From: a virus
IMG/VR virus record: IMGVR_UViG_3300027759_000228
Span: 1 to 35,680 of that record
Reading direction: 5' to 3' (one strand)
DNA: 35,680 bases
Below, one piece after another: positions 27,957-34,759 of this stretch. A program made the translations under genes and the position numbers. The notes beneath the pieces were generated by a model. That model saw only the letters and a program-made list of their open reading frames with translations, was not told where the DNA came from and did no database searches. Every line of letters starts with the position of its first letter. Position 1 is the first letter of the stretch.

Positions 27957-29123
27957 TTATATTAAATCCGAAATATATTTGTGTTTAATCTCCAACCAAG
28001 TAAAAGATTTTGGTTCCCCAAAATCAAAAGTTATTATGTCTTCATTTAACAGATAGAGATTCTTAATTATCTTTTTTAATTCACGATATCCATATATTTT
28101 TTGAAACTCCTCAAGTGATTTATAATCACCATATAAAATATTTTTTGGAAGTATAATTGTATTTTCATCAATTTTGTTGATGGAATTTGTAAGAAATGAA
28201 ACATTAATTGTTTGAAAAAAATCTCCATCATTAGTGATGTCTTTAGTTTTTATTAAGATATTTCTTTTCCAATTTCTGCGAACAGGTTGTTCGGGTAATA
28301 AATAAATATTTTTTGGTAAATCTCCCTCATAATCCATTAGTGAATATTCGTCTTGTAAATCAGGAGATTTTATTGGTACTAAATTATTCATTTTAAGTTT
28401 TAAATCTTTAATTGAATATTCCTTACCGTTTATTAACTCTAATTTTTTATGTACATTCCCAAGGTCTTCAAAATGAGAAAAATGCCACCCGCTATCTAAG
28501 AATAAATTATTTGAAAATTTCTTACTAGATTTTAAATTATAGATATGTTCTAAAACTAATGGGTTTCGTGAAATTTTGGTATATTGATGACAAGATGTAC
28601 CAAACGATAAATCTTTATCAATATACTTTGTTGTCCAAAAAAATCTTTTTTGTCTTAAAATTATTGAATTGAATATAAGGTAGTCATCAATTAAATCTAA
28701 AGTTTTAAAATCGGGTATTTCATCAACATCGGAAAACATTATAATATCTTCAAAATCTAACTCTAAATGAGATAATGTTTCAACCAATTTAACCATCATA
28801 TAAAAAATAATATTATCTTTATTAATGGAGTCATCATTAATATTTCTATTTTTATATTTTGAATATTTTTTTACATTTATTTCACTAATGAGTTCTGGTG
28901 TTAATTCAGGACAATCAATACGTATTATTTTTTCTTTCCAAGGATTAAATCTATCTTTATTTAATTCAAATATTGAATCTTTTTTATTACCGGCAAAATC
29001 AAAATCTGAATCTAAAACAATAAAATAATCTACATGCTCATTTAATTCGGTTAATCTAAATTCGAGCATGTCAAGTTCATTGTAAAATAAAAAACAATCA
29101 ATTATTTTGTGTTTATTTATCAT
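27957..29123 (-). CDS. Glycosyltransferase family 17-like protein
   Basis: 388 aa. KIIDCFLFYNELDMLEFRL at the start, VDYFIVLDSDFDFAGNKKDS, FEDIIMFSDVDEIPD (the DxD-type sugar-nucleotide site) and GWHFSHFEDL are the usual signs of GT17, the family of the eukaryotic bisecting GlcNAc transferase. The 90 C-terminal residues are variable. Phage GT17 enzymes may modify virion proteins, host glycans or DNA; no acceptor can be read from sequence. It is a single gene that diverges from the oxygenase at 29180 and has no clear promoter box in the short gap. Confidence 0.85.
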   Translation of the reverse strand: MINKHKIIDCFLFYNELDMLEFRLTELNEHVDYFIVLDSDFDFAGNKKDSIFELNKDRFNPWKEKIIRIDCPELTPELISEINVKKYSKYKNRNINDDSINKDNIIFYMMVKLVETLSHLELDFEDIIMFSDVDEIPDFKTLDLIDDYLIFNSIILRQKRFFWTTKYIDKDLSFGTSCHQYTKISRNPLVLEHIYNLKSSKKFSNNLFLDSGWHFSHFEDLGNVHKKLELINGKEYSIKDLKLKMNNLVPIKSPDLQDEYSLMDYEGDLPKNIYLLPEQPVRRNWKRNILIKTKDITNDGDFFQTINVSFLTNSINKIDENTIILPKNILYGDYKSLEEFQKIYGYRELKKIIKNLYLLNEDIITFDFGEPKSFTWLEIKHKYISDLI

Positions 29124-29179
29124 TTATGTTGAAATTTTGTTTTAAGTTAATTATACTTAAAGTAATAAAAAAATTACAA

Positions 29180-29779
29180 ATGTCATCAAAAAACTATTTT
29201 TTAAGAGACCAAAGAAATAATGTTAATCATTTAAATTATTATTATTTCGTGAATGCCTTTACACCTGAAGAAATTATAACAATAAGAGAAATTGGAGATG
29301 ATGCTCCTAAACAAACAGCAACCGTGGTTGGAGATGATGGAAGTGAATCAGCTTCAGAGTACAGAAAAAGTGAGATTGCATGGTTAGGCGAAAATCCTGA
29401 GACTTATTGGATTTATGAAAAAATTGTAGATTATGCAAAAATTGCCAATAAAGAAATGTGGAATTTTGATATTTGGGACTTTCATGATAACCTTCAATAC
29501 ACAACATATTTTGACGATGGTGGTCATTATGATTGGCACGCTGATTTAGGACCTGGTATTTCAAATAGAAAATTATCAGTAGTTTTACAATTATCTGACC
29601 CTTCAGAATATGAAGGTGGTGAATTACAGATGAATCCAGGGGGTAATATTTTAACGGTAGAAAAAGGATTAGGTACAATATGTTTTTTCCCTTCATTCTT
29701 ACTTCATAGAGTGGTTCCTGTTACATCAGGAGTTAGAAAATCTTTGGTTACATGGTTGTGTGGAGCTAATTTAAGATAA
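29180..29779 (+). CDS. 2-oxoglutarate/Fe(II) oxygenase, prolyl-hydroxylase/PKHD type
   Basis: 199 aa from the ATG at 29180; the frame continues upstream without support. The iron triad is H120-A-D122 (DWHADLG) and H176 (LLHRVVPV), with R186 (GVRKSLVTW) for 2-oxoglutarate. The strand SVVLQLSDPSEYEGGELQ is typical of PKHD-type hydroxylases. These enzymes hydroxylate protein side chains or small molecules. It is next to the GT17 gene, and hydroxylation followed by glycosylation is a known protein modification route, but that link is inference. The stop overlaps the next start (TAATG). Confidence 0.88.
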   Translation: MSSKNYFLRDQRNNVNHLNYYYFVNAFTPEEIITIREIGDDAPKQTATVVGDDGSESASEYRKSEIAWLGENPETYWIYEKIVDYAKIANKEMWNFDIWDFHDNLQYTTYFDDGGHYDWHADLGPGISNRKLSVVLQLSDPSEYEGGELQMNPGGNILTVEKGLGTICFFPSFLLHRVVPVTSGVRKSLVTWLCGANLR

Positions 29780-30234
29780 TGATAAGACAAGAAGTTTTAA
29801 TAAAAGATTTTTATAGAATTGCCAAAGAAAATGAATATTTTCTTTGGCATTTTTTACAAAAAGAACAGGAGGCAACAAGACTTTCAATATGGTCTATTTT
29901 TAAAGAAAATACTGCCGTTAATAAAGATTTTGATAATGCTTTAATACATATTTTAGATAAAATTAATATTCCTTACTTTGAATCATATACTGAAGATTCA
30001 ATTGATTTTTTAATGGATATTGGTTTAGATGGTAAACTATTGTGGTCTTCAAAGAATTTTAAAAATTGGTATGTTGATAAGAAATATAATTTTAATCCTA
30101 TTATTATTGGATTTAAAAAAGGTAAAATAATAACGTCAACATTTGAAGAGGGAATTTGTTATTGTCCTACCGGAATTGTTGAACTAATAGGAAAATTAAA
30201 TCCTGAATTTTTACTAAATTCTAAATTAGATTAA
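29779..30234 (+). CDS. Protein of unknown function coupled to the oxygenase
   Basis: 151 aa, soluble. A helical first half (DFYRIAKENEYFLWHFLQKE, then EATRLSIWSIFKENT) and a beta-rich second half (NFNPIIIGFKKGKIITST, EEGICYCPTGIVELIG). It starts on the stop of the oxygenase gene (TAATG), so the two are translated together. No family is recognised. Confidence 0.6.
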   Translation: MIRQEVLIKDFYRIAKENEYFLWHFLQKEQEATRLSIWSIFKENTAVNKDFDNALIHILDKINIPYFESYTEDSIDFLMDIGLDGKLLWSSKNFKNWYVDKKYNFNPIIIGFKKGKIITSTFEEGICYCPTGIVELIGKLNPEFLLNSKLD

Positions 30235-30240
30235 TAAAAA

Positions 30241-30263
30241 AACCCCGAAATTTCGGGGTTTTT
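30241..30263. terminator. Bidirectional terminator
   Basis: AAAAAACCCCGAAA / TTTCGGGGTTTTTA perfect palindrome centred at 30250/30251. It serves both convergent genes. Confidence 0.9.
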
Positions 30264-30265
30264 AT

Positions 30266-30847
30266 TTATCGTTCTGTATTGAAAAAGAATACTTGGAATA
30301 ATCTTCCGTCATGCATATCTTTACCAAAATAGTCTAAAGATACGTGGTAGTTATCGGCTCTATACATAATTAACCTATTAAAAACATTACCAACTCTATC
30401 GACCATTTCCCATTTAGTATAATCTTGCATCTCATCTCCTGGAGGTCCTGATTCTTTATATCCTGGTTCATTTTCTCTTTTATAATCATAATGTTGCCAA
30501 CCAGTTGCTTTGTGTCTGAAAATACCTGTACCCGCACTTACAGGTGCATTAGGTGTTAAATAACAAACAGCTGCCCAATCAGTTGTTGAGTCGGCGTGAA
30601 TCCATGACCTATCTTGTGCAGTTGTATATTGAAATGAACCTGTATATTCTCCACCCCAATTTGTAACCTCACCAGCAAATGGATAAAGAATATCTCTTAA
30701 AGTTTTTTTAATAGAATCGTTAAGGAATGATTCCGTTCTTTGACCTGGATAATTACCTCTTACTTTAAATTCTTGTTTAAGTGCGAATTCTCTTACGTCC
30801 ATTGGGTTGGAGTAAAAATCATCGATAGTTAATGAATTAAATCTCAT
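30266..30847 (-). CDS. DUF6445-type oxygenase-like protein
   Basis: 193 aa. FYSNPMDVREFALKQEF, NYPGQRTESF, SFQYTTAQDRSWIHAD, WAAVCYLTPNAP, GTGIFRHKATG and VGNVFNRLIMYRADNYHVSL, then GRLFQVFFF, follow the DUF6445 pattern, which resembles the 2-oxoglutarate/Fe(II) double-stranded beta helix. HAD supplies the H-x-D pair, with a distal His (YHVS) and Arg (GRLFQ). The catalytic activity and substrate are not known. A TATTTATG box lies 16 nt upstream. It is the second oxygenase-type gene within 1.7 kb, next to a glycosyltransferase. Confidence 0.8.
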   Translation of the reverse strand: MRFNSLTIDDFYSNPMDVREFALKQEFKVRGNYPGQRTESFLNDSIKKTLRDILYPFAGEVTNWGGEYTGSFQYTTAQDRSWIHADSTTDWAAVCYLTPNAPVSAGTGIFRHKATGWQHYDYKRENEPGYKESGPPGDEMQDYTKWEMVDRVGNVFNRLIMYRADNYHVSLDYFGKDMHDGRLFQVFFFNTER

Positions 30848-30863
30848 AAAATTGTTTTAATAC

Positions 30864-30871
30864 CATAAATA
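30864..30871 (-). promoter_or_regulatory. TATTTATG putative late promoter
   Basis: TATTTATG on the minus strand, 16 nt before the ATG at 30847. Confidence 0.45.
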
Positions 30872-30953
30872 TAAAATATTAAATGATAAAAAAAATAGAG
30901 ATTTAAATGACTTTTGCTTTGTTTTATACTATTTCTTAATAAATTAAAGAATT

Positions 30954-31256
30954 ATGGAAATTAAAGAAATTTTATCATACTTTCTGAACAGTGATTCAAA
31001 TATTTTGGAAGTATCATTCAGAACTATTGAAGATAATGAAGACGTATTAAGAATGGATAATATAAATTATTCAATTGTTAGTGAATACGGATTTGAATTG
31101 GAAACTGAAACATTCGATTTTTTTGGTGAAGAATTTGATGAAGAATTGGGTGATGACAATGAAAAAATTGAGCTCGATGAAGAAGAGCTTGTTAGTTTTT
31201 TAAACGAATATTACACAATTAATCAGGATTCCATACCAAGAGCAGAACTTTATTAA
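30954..31256 (+). CDS. Small acidic protein of unknown function
   Basis: 100 aa, very acidic (FDFFGEEFDEELGDDNEK, IELDEEELVSFLNEYY). It begins MEIKEILSYFLNSDSNILEV, a pattern I recall from other phages. Such acidic proteins may mimic DNA or bind basic partners; nothing specific supports this. The stop overlaps the convergent lipoprotein gene by 4 nt. No clear promoter; TATTTCTT lies 25 nt before the start. Confidence 0.6.
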   Translation: MEIKEILSYFLNSDSNILEVSFRTIEDNEDVLRMDNINYSIVSEYGFELETETFDFFGEEFDEELGDDNEKIELDEEELVSFLNEYYTINQDSIPRAELY

Positions 31257-31804
31257 GGTCCAACTCTTGTTAAAGTGAATATTAGTTTATATTCTGGTCC
31301 ATTTTTACCATAAGGTGCAAAATCAAGTCCTGATAGTTGAAGACTTTCAAATAAATCACTATCAACGTGTAATGTAATCCTTCTGTACGATTTTTCGTTA
31401 ACAGGTTTATAATCAAATTGGATTGTGCCTAAATCGTATGCGTTATAACTATAAGGTAATCGATTGTAAAATATTTCATTCGGTGATTCACCATACTGCC
31501 ACATATCTCTTAAGGAACCTGTGGTTGTTCTTTTTACCCAATTCATTCTTACTGATGCATAATCAAAATGCATATAGAAATCATTAATTTTAATATAATT
31601 AAATGGGTGTGGTAACATGGTATCACGAAAGATAGTATTAGACAAGTAAGTACTATCTTTAGTAACCGCGTGGGAGGTTGTTATAATTGTCATTTTACTG
31701 ACAACATATTTTCCACTTAAAGTTAAATCACTAATGTTTGTGGTGTACTTCTCGCAAGAAGAAAAACACCCTAAAATGAATGTAAATAGAATAAACTTTC
31801 TCAT
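31253..31804 (-). CDS. Lipoprotein of unknown function
   Basis: 183 aa from the ATG at 31804, which follows a TATCTTTG box. MRKFILFTFILGCFSSC is a signal peptide with lipobox and Cys17. The mature part is beta-rich (LTLSGKYVVSKMTIITT, FNYIKINDFYMHFDYASV, RRITLHVDSDLF), like Bacteroidetes lipoproteins of the lipocalin or small-sandwich kind. The host-type promoter suggests early expression, so the product could change the cell surface, for example to exclude other phages. That role is inferred. Confidence 0.75.
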   Translation of the reverse strand: MRKFILFTFILGCFSSCEKYTTNISDLTLSGKYVVSKMTIITTSHAVTKDSTYLSNTIFRDTMLPHPFNYIKINDFYMHFDYASVRMNWVKRTTTGSLRDMWQYGESPNEIFYNRLPYSYNAYDLGTIQFDYKPVNEKSYRRITLHVDSDLFESLQLSGLDFAPYGKNGPEYKLIFTLTRVGP

Positions 31805-31808
31805 AATG

Positions 31809-31816
31809 CAAAGATA
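31809..31816 (-). promoter_or_regulatory. Host-type -7 box TATCTTTG
   Basis: TATCTTTG on the minus strand, 4 nt before the lipoprotein ATG at 31804. The -33 position reads TTT. Confidence 0.55.
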
Positions 31817-31840
31817 AGGAGTTTTTATCAAATAGAAAAA

Positions 31841-31848
31841 TATTTATC
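31841..31848 (+). promoter_or_regulatory. TATTTATC putative late promoter
   Basis: TATTTATC 4 nt before the ATG at 31853, divergent from the host-type box at 31809-31816. Confidence 0.45.
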
Positions 31849-31852
31849 TTAT

Positions 31853-32176
31853 ATGAATTTAGACGTAGATTTCTTAATAGACTTTTTTCGCAAGCACACT
31901 CCTGTTAAAAAGAACAAACCTTTAGATGAACAAGATGCCCCTGCGGCAGCACCAGCACCTGAACCAGCGGCAGCACCAGCAGGTGGAGCGGCACCAAGTG
32001 GTGGTGGTAAAACACCTAAAAAGTGGGAGACAGGATTAACAAGAGGAAAGGCTAATCAAATCGCTAACACAAAATGGGAAAGCGGAAGAACGTTAGGAAA
32101 GACATATATGAACGACCCTCATTACCAATGGACATCAGGAAGACAAATGGGTAGTACGGGAGGTTCCGATTACTAA
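31853..32176 (+). CDS. Tagged small protein with Ala/Pro linker and three W-G repeats
   Basis: 107 aa. MNLDVDFLIDFFRKHTPVKK plus NKPLDEQD forms a tag with LDE at 24-26. An Ala/Pro/Gly-rich linker (residues 29-53) follows. Then come three short repeats: KWETGLTRGKAN, KWESGRTLGKTY and QWTSGRQMGSTG, that is W-(E/T)-(S/T)-G-(R/L)-x-x-G. The repeats may bind a repeating partner such as DNA or another virion protein. Late-type box 4 nt upstream. No family is recognised. Confidence 0.65.
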   Translation: MNLDVDFLIDFFRKHTPVKKNKPLDEQDAPAAAPAPEPAAAPAGGAAPSGGGKTPKKWETGLTRGKANQIANTKWESGRTLGKTYMNDPHYQWTSGRQMGSTGGSDY

Positions 32177-32184
32177 AAACGATA

Positions 32185-32192
32185 TATTTATA
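32185..32192 (+). promoter_or_regulatory. TATTTATA putative late promoter
   Basis: Exact TATTTATA, 19 nt before the ATG at 32212, followed by an AAT-repeat leader. It may serve the three genes to the window end. Confidence 0.55.
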
Positions 32193-32211
32193 AAATAATA
32201 ATAATAATAAT

Positions 32212-33534
32212 ATGGAATTAGATTTTTACATTTCAAAAAATGGTAGATATATGATGTTAGAAGACAACATATATGATAAAGCACTTAACAGATATGCAAA
32301 TATTAATGAAGTAAGTTTTTCTGATTTAATAGATATTGTTGGCGAAAACATGGCGTTTTTGGCTCAAGACGTTAAGTCAAATTTAACAGAGATTTCATCT
32401 ATTACAAGAAAACACGCTTATCGTGTCTTAGAATGTTTTACAGAAACAGATAAAAAATTATCATTAATGATGGAATATGAAGTAAAATTTGGTAGTTCAT
32501 TATTAACAGAATCTGTTGTTAACCCTAACGCAATTGTTGCTGAAACATGGGGATGGATAAAAGAACAAGCATTAATTTTAGAATGGACATTAAATCCTTT
32601 CAATAAAGATTTTTATTCAGGTTCAAACTGGAAAGCTGTTGGTAAAAGTGCTGTTGATACTGCAAAATCAGTGGGTAATAGTGTTGTTAGCGGTGCTAAA
32701 GCTGTTGGTAATGCTATATTACATCCAATTGATACTTTAAAGGCAGGGTGGAATTGGGTTAAAGAAAACGGCCTTGGAGCTTTAATGGAAAAAATCAGAG
32801 ATGGTCTTTATAGTGGTATCGGAACTGCGATTCAAATATTTTTACAATTTACAGGAGTAGGTAATGTTGCTGTCGGAATTGTGTGGGGATGTATGTTAGT
32901 TTATGATTTGTATAAAGTTTTTGCAGGAAAAGATTGGAGTTGGATGGATATCCTGTTCGATATTTTAGGTATTGTTTCTACAGGTGCTGTTAAATTACTT
33001 AAGGGGGCTATGGGTGTTGCAGGTGTTAGTAAATCAATGCCCATGGCGGCGGCGGTTGAAAAACTATCGGCAAGTCCTGCAACAAAAGGAATTATGTCTA
33101 CAATAGGAAAAGGAATTGGAAAAGTTTTTGGTATGATTAAAAGTGCTGGAACTTGGTTAGCAGAAAAATTGGGATTAAAATGGGTTGGAAATGTAATGAC
33201 TAAAGCTGAAACTTGGTTATCTGAAAATCTTTTAAAACCTATTGGAAATGCGGTGGGATTGAAAAGTGTTGGAAATAAAGCGTTATCTAAAGCAACAGGT
33301 GCTCCAACAGTTGGACAGGCGGCTCGTCAGGCAACTGCAGGTGGTGCTGCTTATAGTGCAAAAAATAACTATATTTATAGTCCAGGAATTGAAAAAGGTC
33401 AAGAATTAATTAATAAGGCTAAACAATCATTTACAGGAAAAGGTGCTGCAGGTGCTACGGGTGCTGCGGCTCCAGCGGTCGCTTCAAACACTCTGTATGG
33501 TTTAACTGCCGACGAACTTGCAGCATTGGCATAA
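32212..33534 (+). CDS. Virion-type protein with membrane-active Gly/Ala segments
   Basis: 440 aa. The N-terminal 120 residues are hydrophilic, with LTE at 98-100 (SSLLTESVVN). From about 140 there are alternating amphipathic Gly/Ala/Val helices and hydrophobic stretches (GIGTAIQIFLQFTGVGNVAV, WMDILFDILGIVSTGAV). Repeated W--EKLGLKWVGNV and LKPIGNAVGLKSVGN units follow. The C-terminus is Ala/Gly-rich and ends ADELAALA. The composition suggests a protein that inserts in or crosses membranes, such as an ejected internal protein. It has a late-type box and stands with other tagged genes. Exact function unknown. Confidence 0.65.
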   Translation: MELDFYISKNGRYMMLEDNIYDKALNRYANINEVSFSDLIDIVGENMAFLAQDVKSNLTEISSITRKHAYRVLECFTETDKKLSLMMEYEVKFGSSLLTESVVNPNAIVAETWGWIKEQALILEWTLNPFNKDFYSGSNWKAVGKSAVDTAKSVGNSVVSGAKAVGNAILHPIDTLKAGWNWVKENGLGALMEKIRDGLYSGIGTAIQIFLQFTGVGNVAVGIVWGCMLVYDLYKVFAGKDWSWMDILFDILGIVSTGAVKLLKGAMGVAGVSKSMPMAAAVEKLSASPATKGIMSTIGKGIGKVFGMIKSAGTWLAEKLGLKWVGNVMTKAETWLSENLLKPIGNAVGLKSVGNKALSKATGAPTVGQAARQATAGGAAYSAKNNYIYSPGIEKGQELINKAKQSFTGKGAAGATGAAAPAVASNTLYGLTADELAALA

Positions 33535-33559
33535 TTATAGAACGAATAAAAATAATAAT

Positions 33560-34744
33560 ATGAACGATAATAATAAAATGTTAGAAAGAGTTTTACTGAT
33601 GATGAAATATGATTCAAGTAAAACGTTGACGGAAAATTCAGACGTAGTTAAAAATGAATTTAGCCAACTATTAAGCGAAAAAGGAGCTCCACGAGGTACT
33701 AAAGTAAAGGTAACTAAAACTAAGGCAACTAAATCAGCGGCTCCTGCTCCACTTAAACCACCACCAGGTATGACACTTAAACAAGCCGAATCACTTGGAA
33801 ACTATAAATCTAGTTATACAGCACAATATGGTAAACCCCCATCAAAAGCCGAACTAAAGGCTTTTCAAACTAATGGATATAAAGCACCTAAAGGTGGAAC
33901 CGTTAATATTAACGCACCCGCAACTTCTAAAGTTACAGTACAACCTGCTGGAGCAAAAAGTACGGGAAAAGGGTCAAGAAACGCAACACCTAAAGATAAA
34001 AGTATTTTATCTAAAGCTCGTACATGGGCAGGAAAAAACCCTTGGAAAGTGGTTGGAGGATTAGGATTAACTGCTGCGGGAGCTTGGTATTTCCTTAGAG
34101 ATAATACTTCAATATCGGCATGTTTACTTGATAGTTTGACTGAAGAAGAACAAGCAAACATAGCTGCTGGAGGAGGAACTACAGGTCAATTAACAAGAAC
34201 TCAAGTTGGTAATAAAGTTGCGGATTTGAATGGAGGTGTTGTATTCAATATGGATAATAATCAACTTGTTACTGGTAACGGAAAATTTAAAGGTACTTAT
34301 AGTTGTGAGGGTAATGGTATTAAAATATCGTTAGATGGGGCAGAACCTTTTGTTGTTGGTGGAGGCGGAGGTGCTGACACAGGAACTAGTGGAGGTGGAG
34401 GAACTAGCGGCGGTGGTGGAGGAAGTCGATACAAACAATGTGATGAGACATTCCCAATTGCAATGTATTGTAAAAACTCAACAATCGCAAGAGTACAAGG
34501 ATGTATTGGTGTAACACAGGATGGTGCATTCGGACCAAAAACATCTAGTGCTTTAGTTGCTAAAGGAGTTGATGGAAGTTCGATTACACAAGCGTCTGTT
34601 GATAAAGTATGTGGACCGGGAGCGGCCGCAAAAATTGAGAAATTAGGACAAGATGTTGATGTAGAGGATATGGGTGGTAATAATACATCAAATAATGTTA
34701 ATATTAAATCATCCGATAGTTCTGAGGATGGAATTGGTGGATAG
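33560..34744 (+). CDS. Tagged virion-type protein with PG_binding_1-like C-terminal domain
   Basis: 394 aa from the ATG at 33560. The N-terminal MNDNNKMLERVLLMMKYDSS plus KTLTEN is a tag with LTE at 23-25. A Lys/Pro/Ala-rich linker follows, then one membrane segment (NPWKVVGGLGLTAAGAWYFL) at about 157-176. A Gly-rich linker leads to a domain with IARVQGCIGVTQDGAFGPKT and SSAL, the pattern of peptidoglycan-binding domain 1. A membrane segment plus a cell-wall-binding domain in a packaged or tail protein would suit passage through the envelope during infection. No promoter box of its own; probably co-transcribed with 32212. Confidence 0.7.
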   Translation: MNDNNKMLERVLLMMKYDSSKTLTENSDVVKNEFSQLLSEKGAPRGTKVKVTKTKATKSAAPAPLKPPPGMTLKQAESLGNYKSSYTAQYGKPPSKAELKAFQTNGYKAPKGGTVNINAPATSKVTVQPAGAKSTGKGSRNATPKDKSILSKARTWAGKNPWKVVGGLGLTAAGAWYFLRDNTSISACLLDSLTEEEQANIAAGGGTTGQLTRTQVGNKVADLNGGVVFNMDNNQLVTGNGKFKGTYSCEGNGIKISLDGAEPFVVGGGGGADTGTSGGGGTSGGGGGSRYKQCDETFPIAMYCKNSTIARVQGCIGVTQDGAFGPKTSSALVAKGVDGSSITQASVDKVCGPGAAAKIEKLGQDVDVEDMGGNNTSNNVNIKSSDSSEDGIGG

Positions 34745-34759
34745 TAAAAAAAAACAAAT

